Shown here piece by piece: positions 1 to 7,595 of a stretch of 14,543 bases of DNA. The first letter of the stretch is position 1; each line of letters begins with the position of its first letter. The DNA lies in NCBI GenBank assembly GCA_044433165.1, contig JAWXTX010000071.1, forward strand, positions 1 through 14,543. Reading direction: 5' to 3'. The position numbers were made by a program, and so were the translations under genes. Under the pieces are notes generated by a model, which ran no database searches, was not told the DNA's origin, and was given only the letters and a program-made list of their open reading frames with translations. The stretch is from Ferrimonas sp044433165. Its GTDB lineage: Bacteria; Pseudomonadota; Gammaproteobacteria; Enterobacterales; Shewanellaceae.

Positions 1-1
1 G

Positions 2-541
2 AGCGGTTTGATAAGCAATCAACTTTTTGCCAATGACTTGTCTTTCACCATGAAAAATCAAGAGGGTAAAACGGTTTCCGCTGCCGATTACCAAGGCCAA
101 CATTTATTGATTGCCGTGGGTTATACCACGTGCCCAGATGTGTGTCCGACCACATTGATGGAGATGACAATGGTGATGAACAGTTTGGATAACAAGGCGG
201 CTGGTTTGAAACCAATTTTTGTATCGGTTGATCCAAACCGAGATACCCCTGAAAAACTGAAACAATACGTTGGTTTTTTCCATCCAAACATTGATGCCTT
301 AGTGGGTAATGCGGCACAAACGGCTGCGATTTCAGCTAATTTGGGCGCGGCCTATGGGTATCAATTAAATGGTTTACCACTGGAGGGCGATTACCCAGCG
401 CGTTATGAGGTGTTTCATTCCTCTTATTTCTACTTATATGGCCCGCAGGGCGAATTAGTGGATGTGTTTGGTTACGGCACGCCGCCAAGCCGAATGGCTG
501 CCGCGATTGAACCTTACCTCAGTGCGCCTAAAGAGGGTTAA
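2..541 (+). CDS. Sco/SenC family copper chaperone (5' end outside window)
   Basis: Sco proteins are membrane-anchored periplasmic thioredoxin-fold proteins that deliver copper to, or reduce, the CuA site of cytochrome c oxidase. The visible part shows the family's Cys-x3-Cys copper motif as CPDVC in the context GYTTCPDVCPTTL, then a VSVDPNRDTP strand, and the distal conserved His in EVFHSSYFYLYGPQG. The reading frame is open to the first base, and no N-terminal membrane anchor is seen, so the true start lies upstream; a TTG at position 8 is only a possible internal codon. The stop is followed after three bases by the ATG of a cytochrome c gene whose ribosome binding site lies in the end of this gene, so the two are almost certainly co-transcribed. 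The family assignment is strong. A specific partner oxidase is inference, since no oxidase gene is in the window. Confidence 0.93.
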   Translation, partial: SGLISNQLFANDLSFTMKNQEGKTVSAADYQGQHLLIAVGYTTCPDVCPTTLMEMTMVMNSLDNKAAGLKPIFVSVDPNRDTPEKLKQYVGFFHPNIDALVGNAAQTAAISANLGAAYGYQLNGLPLEGDYPARYEVFHSSYFYLYGPQGELVDVFGYGTPPSRMAAAIEPYLSAPKEG

Positions 542-544
542 ACC

Positions 545-937
545 ATGGGGTTGAGTGGATGGTTATTTCTGGCTGTTACCACTACGGTGGCCGCGGTTGC
601 GACCGATATTGAATCGTCAGCCGCACCGGTTGCAATGGAAGTGGCAGTCGAACTGACTGGAGAGCAGCTTTATCATGATTACGGGCGTGGTGGCTGTGTG
701 AATTGCCATGGAACAAATGGTAATCAGCCTAAGATGGCGCTTGTGCCGAAAATTGGTGGCCAGACGGCGCTGTATTTGATCACCCAAATGAAGGATTACC
801 GAGAAGGGAAGCGCGTTAATGGGTTGTATATTCCGATGCAGAATGTGATGGAAACCTATACCGAAGATGAGATTGAACGGATTGGCCACTACTTGGCTGC
901 CCAAGATGGGTTTGCTGCGCCAACCCATGCCAAATAA
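545..937 (+). CDS. small secreted class I cytochrome c
   Basis: This is a 130-residue monoheme c-type cytochrome, expected to carry electrons in the periplasm. Residues 3-19 are hydrophobic and end near an Ala-x-Ala-like stretch, fitting an export signal or N-terminal anchor, although the start lacks the usual positive residues. The heme-binding CxxCH is CVNCH at residues 51-55. The likely distal axial ligand is Met98 in GLYIPMQNVM (Met102 is the alternative). The C-terminal helix TEDEIERIGHYLAAQ is typical of the fold. AGAGGG at 532-537, seven bases before the ATG, supports the start. The gene follows a Sco gene by three bases and is closed by a strong terminator, suggesting a role in the same respiratory branch, which is inference. 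Confidence 0.9.
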   Translation: MGLSGWLFLAVTTTVAAVATDIESSAAPVAMEVAVELTGEQLYHDYGRGGCVNCHGTNGNQPKMALVPKIGGQTALYLITQMKDYREGKRVNGLYIPMQNVMETYTEDEIERIGHYLAAQDGFAAPTHAK

Positions 938-965
938 TCTCGCCATGGTATTAGCCATGAACGCG

Positions 966-995
966 AAAACGCCAAGGAAATCTTGGCGTTTTTTT
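966..995 (+). terminator. Rho-independent terminator of the sco-cytochrome c unit
   Basis: An 11-bp perfect stem (966-976 with 982-992, arm AAAACGCCAAG) encloses a 5-base loop GAAAT, and the 3' arm runs into seven Ts at 989-995. It lies 29 bases after the cytochrome c stop. Confidence 0.95.
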
Positions 996-1457
996 ATTGA
1001 TGGATGAATGTAGCCATTCGTTCACGGTGCGTTAGGGTTACATATTGGCGGCGTGCTGTGATGTCGAGTGTTTGAAAACAGGTAAAGTGCCGGCGTTAAC
1101 TTATAATTTAAAAATAAAACATCGCAGCTAACGCAATGCCTTTTAATATAAGCCAGCAACAGGGCTGCTTCTAGAGTGAATGCGCAGTTCAACTTTCGAG
1201 GCAAGTCATTGTGTAGTTCGGCTTCAACTTGGTTAATTCTCGTCACAGGGCTCGAGGGAGGTTAGCCTCTATTGCGGTAGTTTTATGATGCATTGACCGT
1301 TAAGTTACGACTTTCATTTTTTACATTCCTGCCTAAGTATATGATTGCAATCTCTTTTCATTGGAATACTGTTGGCTTGTTTTATTTCTTCTAATCATAG
1401 ATTTCTCTGGATGGGTTATTTTTATGATGCAGTGAATTATATCTGAAATTATAAAAC

Positions 1458-1512
1458 GTAATTTAATTACTTTTTGAAAGACAATCTTGTTAATTGGTAA
1501 AATAAAATTACC
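1458..1512. promoter_or_regulatory. two AT-rich dyads, possible operators
   Basis: GTAATT-T-AATTAC at 1458-1470 is a perfect 6-bp-arm palindrome, and GGTAA-N7-TTACC at 1496-1512 is a perfect 5-bp-arm dyad. Both share GTAA/TTAC arms. Between them, TGTTAATTGG at 1488-1497 matches 8 of 10 bases of the ArcA-type consensus WGTTAATTAW. Such dyads arise by chance in AT-rich DNA, so operator function is only a suggestion. Confidence 0.3.
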
Positions 1513-1578
1513 GCTGTATTTTGTTTTAAATGATTGAATAATTTAAGTAATTGCTCAATAAAAACAACTAAATATTTT

Positions 1579-1592
1579 TTGATTCATATCAA
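1579..1592. promoter_or_regulatory. perfect FNR/ANR-type box upstream of aceB
   Basis: TTGAT-TCAT-ATCAA matches the FNR-family consensus TTGAT-N4-ATCAA at all ten defined positions. It lies 166 bases before the aceB start codon, and no divergent gene is present to claim it. FNR is the oxygen-sensing Fe-S regulator. Control of aceBA by it is inference; anaerobic repression of the aerobic glyoxylate bypass would be logical. Confidence 0.6.
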
Positions 1593-1599
1593 TGGCTTA
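1587..1599 (+). promoter_or_regulatory. candidate IHF binding site
   Basis: TATCAATGGCTTA fits the IHF core consensus WATCAA-N4-TTR at every defined position and is preceded by the AT-rich tract that strong IHF sites usually have. It overlaps the right half of the FNR box. IHF is a known activator at E. coli aceBAK, which makes the placement meaningful, but the consensus is loose and the region is AT-rich. Confidence 0.45.
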
Positions 1600-1758
1600 C
1601 TTTAATTTTTTAAACACTCGTTTAATTTCCTGTTGATTTTGAATTAAGGTTAATGCAGTTTGAATGACAAGACTTAACGCCCTCACAGCAACGCGTAATT
1701 GTTCTACGCTTTGTTGGTTTGATAGCGACAATTGTAAGTGTGGTAACGGAGAACCCTA

Positions 1759-3375
1759 ATGACTCTTGCAACTGCGGCACAACCGATTGAAGTACTTGGC
1801 TCTGAGCAACCTGAATCCGCGCGAATTTTAAGCCCTCAGGCTTTAGGATTTGTGGCGGAATTGGCGGAACGTTTTCAGCCCCGTCGTCAGCATTTATTGG
1901 CATTACGTGAACAGCGCCAAGCCCAAATTGATAGTGGCCAGTTGCCCGATTTTTTGCCGGAAACCGCTGACATTCGTCAAAGTGATTGGCAAATCTTAGG
2001 CATTCCGAAAGATCTGCAAGATCGCCGTGTCGAGATCACCGGCCCCGTAGAACGAAAAATGGTGATTAACGCCCTGAATGCGAATGTAAAAGTGTTTATG
2101 GCGGACTTTGAAGATTCGCTTGCGCCGGCATGGGATAAAGTGATTCAAGGCCAAGCTAATTTGCAAGACGCCATTAACCGTACTATTGATTTTACCCACC
2201 CTCAAACGGGTAAGCGCTACCAGTTGTGTGATGATCCTGCCGTGCTGATTGCGCGTGTTCGAGGGTTGCATTTGGATGAGGTGCATTTGCAATGGCAAGG
2301 GCAACCGTTAGTGGCTGCACTAGCCGATTTTGGGCTCTATTTTTTCCATAATTATCAGCAGTTGTTGGCTTCTGACAGTGGTCCCTATTTTTACATTCCC
2401 AAGTTGCAAAGCCATCTAGAAGCGCGTTGGTGGGCGGAGGTGTGCGCGTACACCGAAGAACGTTTTGGGTTGCAACCGGGCACCATCAAAGTCACTTGCC
2501 TTATCGAAACCCTACCAGCGGTATTCGAGATGGATGAAATATTATATGAGCTGCGTAATAACATTGTTGGTTTGAACTGCGGCCGTTGGGATTACATATT
2601 TAGCTACATTAAAACACTAAGAAATCATCCTGAACGTGTGTTGCCAGACAGGCAAGCCGTGACCATGGATACGCCATTTTTGAGTGCTTATTCCCGCTTG
2701 CTGATTAAAACCTGTCACCGTCGAGGCGCATTGGCGATGGGAGGAATGGCGGCATTTATTCCGGCTAAAGATGCGGCACAACAACAAGCCGTGTTAGCCA
2801 AAGTGACGGCCGATAAAGAGCTTGAGGCGAGCAATGGTCATGATGGCACTTGGGTTGCTCATCCTGGGCTGGCGGATACCGCCATGGCGGTCATGGATCA
2901 TTATCTTGGCAGCAGCCTGAATCAATTGGCTATCAGTCGCGCTGATGATGCCCCAATTACGGCTGCAGAATTATTGGCTCCTTGTGCTGGAGAAGCGACC
3001 GAGCAGGGCATGCGGGCGAATATTCGGATTGCGGTGCAATATTTAGAGGCGTGGATCTCCGGTAATGGCTGTGTGCCTATTTATGGCCTGATGGAAGATG
3101 CTGCCACTGCAGAGATCTCGCGAGCATCGATTTGGCAATGGATTAAGCACGGTACCCATTTAGATACTGGCCAGCAAGTGACCGTGGCTTTGTTTGAACA
3201 GATGCTGCAACAAGAGCTGCAAGTGGTACAGCGTGAGCTTGGCCAAACGCGTTATCAGAATGGCCGCTTTAGCGAAGCGGCGGAGCTGTTTCGTTCATTA
3301 ACCAGCGCCACCGCCTTAGCCGACTTTTTAACCTTACCTGGTTACCAAATATTAACGCGTCAACAGGTAGCGTAA
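1759..3375 (+). CDS. aceB: malate synthase A
   Basis: AceB condenses glyoxylate with acetyl-CoA to malate, the second step of the glyoxylate bypass, in the cytosol. The 538-residue protein matches the E. coli type A enzyme (533 aa) along its whole length. Visible landmarks include the block ITGPVERKMVINALN at about residue 93, Arg166 and Arg168 in ARVRGLHL, the magnesium ligands Glu250 (LIETLPAVF) and Asp278 (NCGRWDYIFS), and the catalytic Asp447 in YGLMEDAATAEISR. GGAGA at 1748-1752, six bases before the ATG, supports the start. The first 20 residues are poorly conserved, as in the family. The gene is followed after 20 bases by aceA. No key residue is missing. FNR-like and IHF-like sites lie about 160 bases upstream. 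Confidence 0.98.
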   Translation: MTLATAAQPIEVLGSEQPESARILSPQALGFVAELAERFQPRRQHLLALREQRQAQIDSGQLPDFLPETADIRQSDWQILGIPKDLQDRRVEITGPVERKMVINALNANVKVFMADFEDSLAPAWDKVIQGQANLQDAINRTIDFTHPQTGKRYQLCDDPAVLIARVRGLHLDEVHLQWQGQPLVAALADFGLYFFHNYQQLLASDSGPYFYIPKLQSHLEARWWAEVCAYTEERFGLQPGTIKVTCLIETLPAVFEMDEILYELRNNIVGLNCGRWDYIFSYIKTLRNHPERVLPDRQAVTMDTPFLSAYSRLLIKTCHRRGALAMGGMAAFIPAKDAAQQQAVLAKVTADKELEASNGHDGTWVAHPGLADTAMAVMDHYLGSSLNQLAISRADDAPITAAELLAPCAGEATEQGMRANIRIAVQYLEAWISGNGCVPIYGLMEDAATAEISRASIWQWIKHGTHLDTGQQVTVALFEQMLQQELQVVQRELGQTRYQNGRFSEAAELFRSLTSATALADFLTLPGYQILTRQQVA

Positions 3376-3395
3376 TTAATACAGGAGTAAAGATT

Positions 3396-4994
3396 ATGTC
3401 TCGTTATAAGTCCGAGATTAATTCAGCTGCGAGTCTGATTGGCTCTAAAGGCACCGCATGGAATGCGATTAACCCTGAATTTGCAGCTCGCATGAAAACC
3501 CAAAATCGTTTTACGACCGGTTTAGACATTGCCAAATATACAGCGGCAATAATGCGCGCTGATATGGATCGCTACGACAATGATCCAAGCCAATACACTC
3601 AGTCTCTTGGTTGCTGGCATGGGTTTATTGGTCAACAAAAAATGATTGCCATTAAAAAGCATTTTGCCAGTACAGACCGTCGTTATTTATATCTGTCTGG
3701 TTGGATGGTGGCCGCATTGCGCAGTGAATTTGGGCCATTGCCGGATCAATCCATGCATGAAAAAACCTCTGTTGCGGCATTAATTGAAGAGCTCTATACC
3801 TATTTGCGCCAAGCAGATGCTCGTGAATTAGGTGGTTTATTTAGAGAGCTCGATGCGGCTATTGAAAGCGGTGATGATGTTAAAGTTGCCTCAATTCAAC
3901 GAGCGATTGACGAACATCAAACGCATATCGTGCCCATTATTGCTGATATTGATGCCGGTTTTGGCAATGAAGAAGCTACCTATCTTTTAGCGAAAAAAAT
4001 GATTGAAGCGGGTGCTTGTTGCATTCAGATTGAAAACCAAGTTTCCGATGAAAAGCAATGTGGGCACCAAGATGGCAAAGTGACCGTGCCTCATGAAGAC
4101 TTCCTTGCCAAAATTCGAGCAGTGCGCTACGCCTTTTTAGAATTGGGCGTGGACGATGGGGTGATTGTCGCGCGTACCGACTCTCTGGGAGCAGGGTTAA
4201 CGAAACAGATTGCTATTACGAATGAAGCGGGCGATTTGGGCGATCAATACAACAGTTTTTTAGATGGCGATTACATTAGTGACCCGAATGAATTAGCCAA
4301 TGGCGATTTAGTGATTAAAGCCAATGGTAAATTGCTTCGGCCCAAGCGTTTGCCTTCAAATTTATTCCAGTTCCGTGCTGGAACCGGCGAAGACCGAGTG
4401 GTATTAGATTGCATTACTTCATTACAGCATGGCGCCGATCTGCTGTGGATTGAAACGGAGAAACCACACGTTGGCCAAATTGCTAATATGGTGAATCGCA
4501 TTCGTGAGGTGGTGCCTAATGCGAAATTGGTTTACAACAACAGTCCTTCCTTCAATTGGACCTTAAATTTCCGTCAACAGGTTTATGATGCCATGCAAGA
4601 GGCAGGGCAAGATGTCAGCCATTATGATCGCACACAGTTGATGAATGTTGAATATGACAACACCGAGCTGGCGTTGTTGGCGGATGAAAAAATCCGCACC
4701 TTCCAAGCGGATGCCGCCCGTGATGCTGGCATTTTCCATCATCTGATTACGTTACCGACATACCATACTGCAGCGTTATCGACCGATAATTTAGCGAAAG
4801 CCTATTTTGGCGATCAAGGCATGCTTGGCTACGTTAAAAACGTGCAGCGTCAGGAGATCCGTCAATCCATTGCTTGTGTAAAGCACCAAAATATGGCCGG
4901 TTCCGATATGGGGGATGATCACAAAGAATATTTCTCTGGGGACGCTGCCTTAAAAGCGTCTGGCAAAGACAACACCATGAACCAATTTGGCTAA
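3396..4994 (+). CDS. aceA: isocitrate lyase, long form
   Basis: AceA splits isocitrate into succinate and glyoxylate, supplying AceB. At 532 residues it belongs to the long bacterial group seen in Pseudomonas rather than the roughly 434-residue E. coli group; the extra length includes the segment of about residues 268-345 after the catalytic region. The active-site signature reads KQCGH at residues 220-224 with catalytic Cys222 (the E. coli form is KKCGH). The metal-binding Asp184/Asp186 lie in ADIDAGFGN, and the NNSPSFNWT substrate loop is present at about residue 380. AGGAG at 3383-3387, eight bases before the ATG, fixes the start. It forms an operon with aceB. No aceK (isocitrate dehydrogenase kinase/phosphatase) follows; a terminator and queA do. 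Confidence 0.97.
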   Translation: MSRYKSEINSAASLIGSKGTAWNAINPEFAARMKTQNRFTTGLDIAKYTAAIMRADMDRYDNDPSQYTQSLGCWHGFIGQQKMIAIKKHFASTDRRYLYLSGWMVAALRSEFGPLPDQSMHEKTSVAALIEELYTYLRQADARELGGLFRELDAAIESGDDVKVASIQRAIDEHQTHIVPIIADIDAGFGNEEATYLLAKKMIEAGACCIQIENQVSDEKQCGHQDGKVTVPHEDFLAKIRAVRYAFLELGVDDGVIVARTDSLGAGLTKQIAITNEAGDLGDQYNSFLDGDYISDPNELANGDLVIKANGKLLRPKRLPSNLFQFRAGTGEDRVVLDCITSLQHGADLLWIETEKPHVGQIANMVNRIREVVPNAKLVYNNSPSFNWTLNFRQQVYDAMQEAGQDVSHYDRTQLMNVEYDNTELALLADEKIRTFQADAARDAGIFHHLITLPTYHTAALSTDNLAKAYFGDQGMLGYVKNVQRQEIRQSIACVKHQNMAGSDMGDDHKEYFSGDAALKASGKDNTMNQFG

Positions 4995-5004
4995 TTCGCC
5001 ACCA

Positions 5005-5026
5005 GACAGGTTAAGTGCAGCCTGTC
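5005..5026 (+). other. small hairpin just after aceA
   Basis: GACAGG at 5005-5010 pairs perfectly with CCTGTC at 5021-5026 around a 10-base loop, 10 bases after the aceA stop. No T-tract follows, so it is not a terminator by itself; it could protect the 3' end of the transcript from exonucleases. Confidence 0.4.
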
Positions 5027-5106
5027 GAGATCGTAATTTAAGATAAAGGTTGAGAAGGCTGTTCAATCGATTCTTTTACCTAAGTCTTGTGTGTGTCGTA
5101 CCTTTG

Positions 5107-5130
5107 GCCAGCTTTGCTGGCTTTTTTTTT
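5107..5130 (+). terminator. Rho-independent terminator of aceBA
   Basis: GCCAGC (5107-5112) pairs with GCTGGC (5116-5121) around a TTT loop and is followed by nine Ts (5122-5130). It lies 112 bases after the aceA stop, so the transcript has a fairly long 3' untranslated region. Confidence 0.95.
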
Positions 5131-5162
5131 GTATTTTATCCGCCAACTCCACTGCTGTGTGG

Positions 5163-5190
5163 TTGCAACTCAAGCTTGGTTTATTACAAT
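5163..5190 (+). promoter_or_regulatory. sigma-70-type promoter for queA
   Basis: TTGCAA (-35, 5163-5168) and TACAAT (-10, 5185-5190) are separated by 16 bases, matching consensus at 4/6 and 5/6 positions. The promoter sits directly after the aceBA terminator and would give a leader of about 30 bases before queA. This placement supports queA starting its own unit. Confidence 0.6.
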
Positions 5191-5228
5191 GTTGCCCCGC
5201 TTTACCGAACCCCGAAGAGTATTGCCCC

Positions 5229-6290
5229 ATGTTGGTTGCTGATTTTGACTTTGATCTTCCCGACGAGCTGATTGCTCGTTATCCCACAGCAGAGCGTCGA
5301 GCTTCGCGGTTATTGCAGTTGGATGGCCCGAGCGGACAATTAATCGATGGTCAATTTGCCGATCTATTAGCGCTGGTCAATGCTGGTGATCTGATGGTCT
5401 TTAATAATACTCGCGTGATCCCAGCGCGCTTGTTTGGTCAAAAAGCCTCGGGCGGTAAGGTGGAAGTGTTGGTGGAGCGAGTGCTCGATAGTCATCGTGT
5501 ATTAGCGCACGTTCGCAGTTCAAAATCCCCAAAGCCGGGCACCGAATTACAGTTTGAACAAGGTATTACCGCACAAATGATGGCGCGTCATGATGCTTTA
5601 TTTGAATTGCATTTTGATGGCGATGAACCCGTTCTAACATTATTAGATCGCATCGGCCATATGCCATTGCCGCCGTATATCGATAGACCGGATGACAACG
5701 CCGATCGTGAACGCTATCAAACGGTTTATAACCAGCGTCCCGGAGCGGTGGCTGCGCCTACAGCTGGCTTGCATTTTGATGATGAAATGCTAGCAGCCTT
5801 ACAAGCTAAAGGTGTGCGTATTGCCTATGTTACCTTGCATGTTGGTGCTGGCACTTTCCAACCGGTGCGGGTAGATAAAATCGAAGATCACCATATGCAT
5901 GCTGAGTATGCAGAAGTGGATCAAACCGTTGTGGATGCGATATTAGAAACGAAAGCGAACGGTGGCCGCGTGATTGCAGTTGGTACAACCTCAGTACGCT
6001 CGCTAGAGTCCGCAGCGCAAGCGGCGCAGGCTCAAGGGCAATTGATACAGCCATTTGCCTCTGACACCAGTATCTTTATTTATCCAGGCAAATCCTTCCA
6101 CATTGTGGATGCGATCGTAACGAACTTTCACCTGCCTGAATCAACTTTAATTATGTTGGTGGCGGCGTTTGCAGGGCAAGCGCAAACCATGCATGCCTAT
6201 CAACATGCAATTAGACACGGTTATCGTTTCTTTAGCTATGGTGATGCCATGTTTGTGACACGCCGCAGCACCTTGGAAACTGGCTCATAA
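5229..6290 (+). CDS. queA: S-adenosylmethionine:tRNA ribosyltransferase-isomerase
   Basis: QueA transfers and isomerises the ribosyl moiety of SAM onto preQ1 in tRNA to make epoxyqueuosine, acting after Tgt in queuosine synthesis at the wobble base. From the ATG at 5229 the product is 353 residues (E. coli 356) and begins MLVADFDFDLPDELIARYP, aligned with E. coli MRVTDFSFELPESLIAHYP. The blocks FNNTRVIPARLFG, GAVAAPTAGLHFDDE, TLHVGAGTFQPVRVD and VIAVGTTSVRSLES are all present. The frame stays open back to 5091, but an earlier start would put the 5107-5130 terminator and the promoter inside the gene and add a Cys-rich peptide foreign to the family. GAAGAG at 5214-5219 gives a ribosome site nine bases away. 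It is followed by tgt after 132 bases. Confidence 0.97.
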   Translation: MLVADFDFDLPDELIARYPTAERRASRLLQLDGPSGQLIDGQFADLLALVNAGDLMVFNNTRVIPARLFGQKASGGKVEVLVERVLDSHRVLAHVRSSKSPKPGTELQFEQGITAQMMARHDALFELHFDGDEPVLTLLDRIGHMPLPPYIDRPDDNADRERYQTVYNQRPGAVAAPTAGLHFDDEMLAALQAKGVRIAYVTLHVGAGTFQPVRVDKIEDHHMHAEYAEVDQTVVDAILETKANGGRVIAVGTTSVRSLESAAQAAQAQGQLIQPFASDTSIFIYPGKSFHIVDAIVTNFHLPESTLIMLVAAFAGQAQTMHAYQHAIRHGYRFFSYGDAMFVTRRSTLETGS

Positions 6291-6316
6291 GCACTATTCT
6301 TAACAGCATTTAGCAA

Positions 6317-6407
6317 CACCGCCTTGAAAAAAGGGCGGTGAAGCCATACCTCATTGTTAATAGCCGCGTATTTATACGCATTAAGATAGCCAGACTGTTT
6401 CTCTGGC
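6317..6407 (+). other. cluster of three hairpins between queA and tgt
   Basis: CACCGCC (6317-6323) pairs with GGCGGTG (6334-6340) around an A-rich loop; GCGTA (6366-6370) pairs with TACGC (6375-6379) around TTTA; GCCAGA (6389-6394) pairs with TCTGGC (6402-6407). None is followed by a T-tract, so termination is unlikely. They may be processing or translation-control elements ahead of tgt; this is inference from dyads alone. Confidence 0.4.
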
Positions 6408-6422
6408 AATTAGGATTGATTG

Positions 6423-7553
6423 ATGAAAATGAAGTTTGATCTCTTGGCCAAAGATGGCCAAGCCCGCCGTGGACGCTTAACCTTTGAGCGTGGCACTGTT
6501 GAAACACCAGCCTTTATGCCCGTGGGTACCTATGGAACCGTAAAAGGGATGACACCAGAGGAAGTAGAGGCTACTGGGGCAGAGATTTGCCTAGGTAATA
6601 CTTTCCATTTATGGTTGCGTCCGGGCAATGAAGTGATGCAAAAACACGGCGACCTGCATGGTTTTATGAACTGGCATAAGCCTATTTTGACGGATTCAGG
6701 CGGTTTTCAAGTGTTTAGCTTGGGCCATATTCGCAAAATTACCGAAGCGGGTGTGCATTTCCGTCACCCAATTAATGGCGACAAAATCTTCTTAGATCCT
6801 GAAAAATCGATGGAGATCCAATATTACTTGGGCTCCGATATCGTCATGATTTTTGATGAATGTACGCCATATCCGGCAACCGAAGAAGAAGCGGCCACTT
6901 CCATGCGGATGTCGTTGCGTTGGGCTCAGCGCTCACGCGATGAATTTGACCGTTTAGAAAACCCCAATAATTTATTTGGCATTATTCAGGGTGGGGTTTA
7001 TGAGCATCTGCGTGATGAATCATTAGCTGGCCTGATGAATATTGGTTTTGATGGGTATGCCATTGGCGGCTTAGCCGTTGGTGAACCTAAAGAGGATATG
7101 CACCGCATCTTGGAGCATACTTGTCCAAAAATCCCAGAAGACAAACCACGTTATTTAATGGGGGTGGGTAAACCAGAAGATCTGGTGGAAGGCGTGCGCC
7201 GTGGCGTCGACATGTTTGATTGCGTTATGCCAACACGAAATGCCCGTAACGCCCACCTGTTTACGGCCGAAGGGGTGATTAAAATTCGCAACGCTAAGCA
7301 TCGCGAAGACACATCACCGCTGGAAGAAGGCTGTGATTGCTATACCTGTAAAAATTACTCCCGAGCGTATTTGCACCACTTAGATAAATGTAATGAAATA
7401 CTTGGGGCGCGTCTCAATACCATTCACAACTTGCGTTATTATCAGCGTGTTATGCAAGGTTTGCGTGATGCTATTGAGCAAGGAAACCTGGATGGTTTTG
7501 TGGCAGACTTCTACGGCAAAATGGGTCGAGAAGTGCCACCGCTAAAAGATTAA
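6423..7553 (+). CDS. tgt: queuine/preQ1 tRNA-guanine transglycosylase
   Basis: Tgt exchanges guanine 34 of GUN-anticodon tRNAs for preQ1, the first tRNA-bound step of queuosine synthesis and the step before QueA. The 376-residue product (E. coli 375) shows the catalytic Asp91 in ILTDSGGFQVFSLG, the nucleophile Asp at about residue 266 in GVDMFDCVMPTRNAR, the recognition loop GLAVGEPKEDMHRILEH, and the zinc site CDCYTCKNYSRAYLHHL with the later His in NTIHNLRYYQR. AGGA at 6412-6415, seven bases from the ATG at 6423, favours this start. A second ATG at 6429, giving MKFDLL as in E. coli, cannot be excluded; a TTG at 6420 is unlikely. Downstream yajC follows after 42 bases. Confidence 0.97.
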   Translation: MKMKFDLLAKDGQARRGRLTFERGTVETPAFMPVGTYGTVKGMTPEEVEATGAEICLGNTFHLWLRPGNEVMQKHGDLHGFMNWHKPILTDSGGFQVFSLGHIRKITEAGVHFRHPINGDKIFLDPEKSMEIQYYLGSDIVMIFDECTPYPATEEEAATSMRMSLRWAQRSRDEFDRLENPNNLFGIIQGGVYEHLRDESLAGLMNIGFDGYAIGGLAVGEPKEDMHRILEHTCPKIPEDKPRYLMGVGKPEDLVEGVRRGVDMFDCVMPTRNARNAHLFTAEGVIKIRNAKHREDTSPLEEGCDCYTCKNYSRAYLHHLDKCNEILGARLNTIHNLRYYQRVMQGLRDAIEQGNLDGFVADFYGKMGREVPPLKD

Positions 7554-7595
7554 ATAACTTGTTAACCCTATAGACCGAAAAAGAGAGAGAATTTT

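Larger units (their letters stand above)
996..1758. other. long non-coding stretch upstream of aceB
   Basis: This 763-base stretch has no convincing gene. The only open frame over 60 codons (1022-1246, minus strand) has an unremarkable peptide that matches nothing I know, and 1250-1620 is AT-rich and full of stops in all frames. It contains a near-identical 16-base direct repeat (1281-1296 and 1420-1435), two dyads with GTAA/TTAC arms (1458-1470 and 1496-1512), and an FNR box overlapping an IHF-type site (1579-1599). I see no clear sigma-70 promoter, although the aceB transcript should begin here. Confidence 0.75.

Noticed and set aside
1027..1192. GTTAGGG and GTTCAAC resembling the core sites of an integron attC
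   Set aside because: The core-site match is incomplete, there is no paired inner site or cassette-like arrangement, and no integrase is in view.
1022..1246. 74-codon minus-strand open frame in the aceB upstream region
   Set aside because: No recognisable motif, no ribosome site that I could support, and a composition like non-coding DNA.
1633..1740. Sigma-70 promoter for aceB among TTGATT, TTGAAT and TTGTTC hexamers
   Set aside because: None has an acceptable -10 at 16-18 bases, so no promoter was called.
5091..5228. An N-terminal extension of QueA by 46 residues beginning MCRTFGQLCW
   Set aside because: It would contain the aceBA terminator and the queA promoter, is Cys-rich and foreign to QueA, and the start at 5229 aligns with E. 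coli QueA and has a ribosome site.
5050..5271. 73-codon open frame on the plus strand with hydrophobic residues
   Set aside because: It spans the terminator and overlaps queA in another frame; its hydrophobicity comes from the T-rich terminator.
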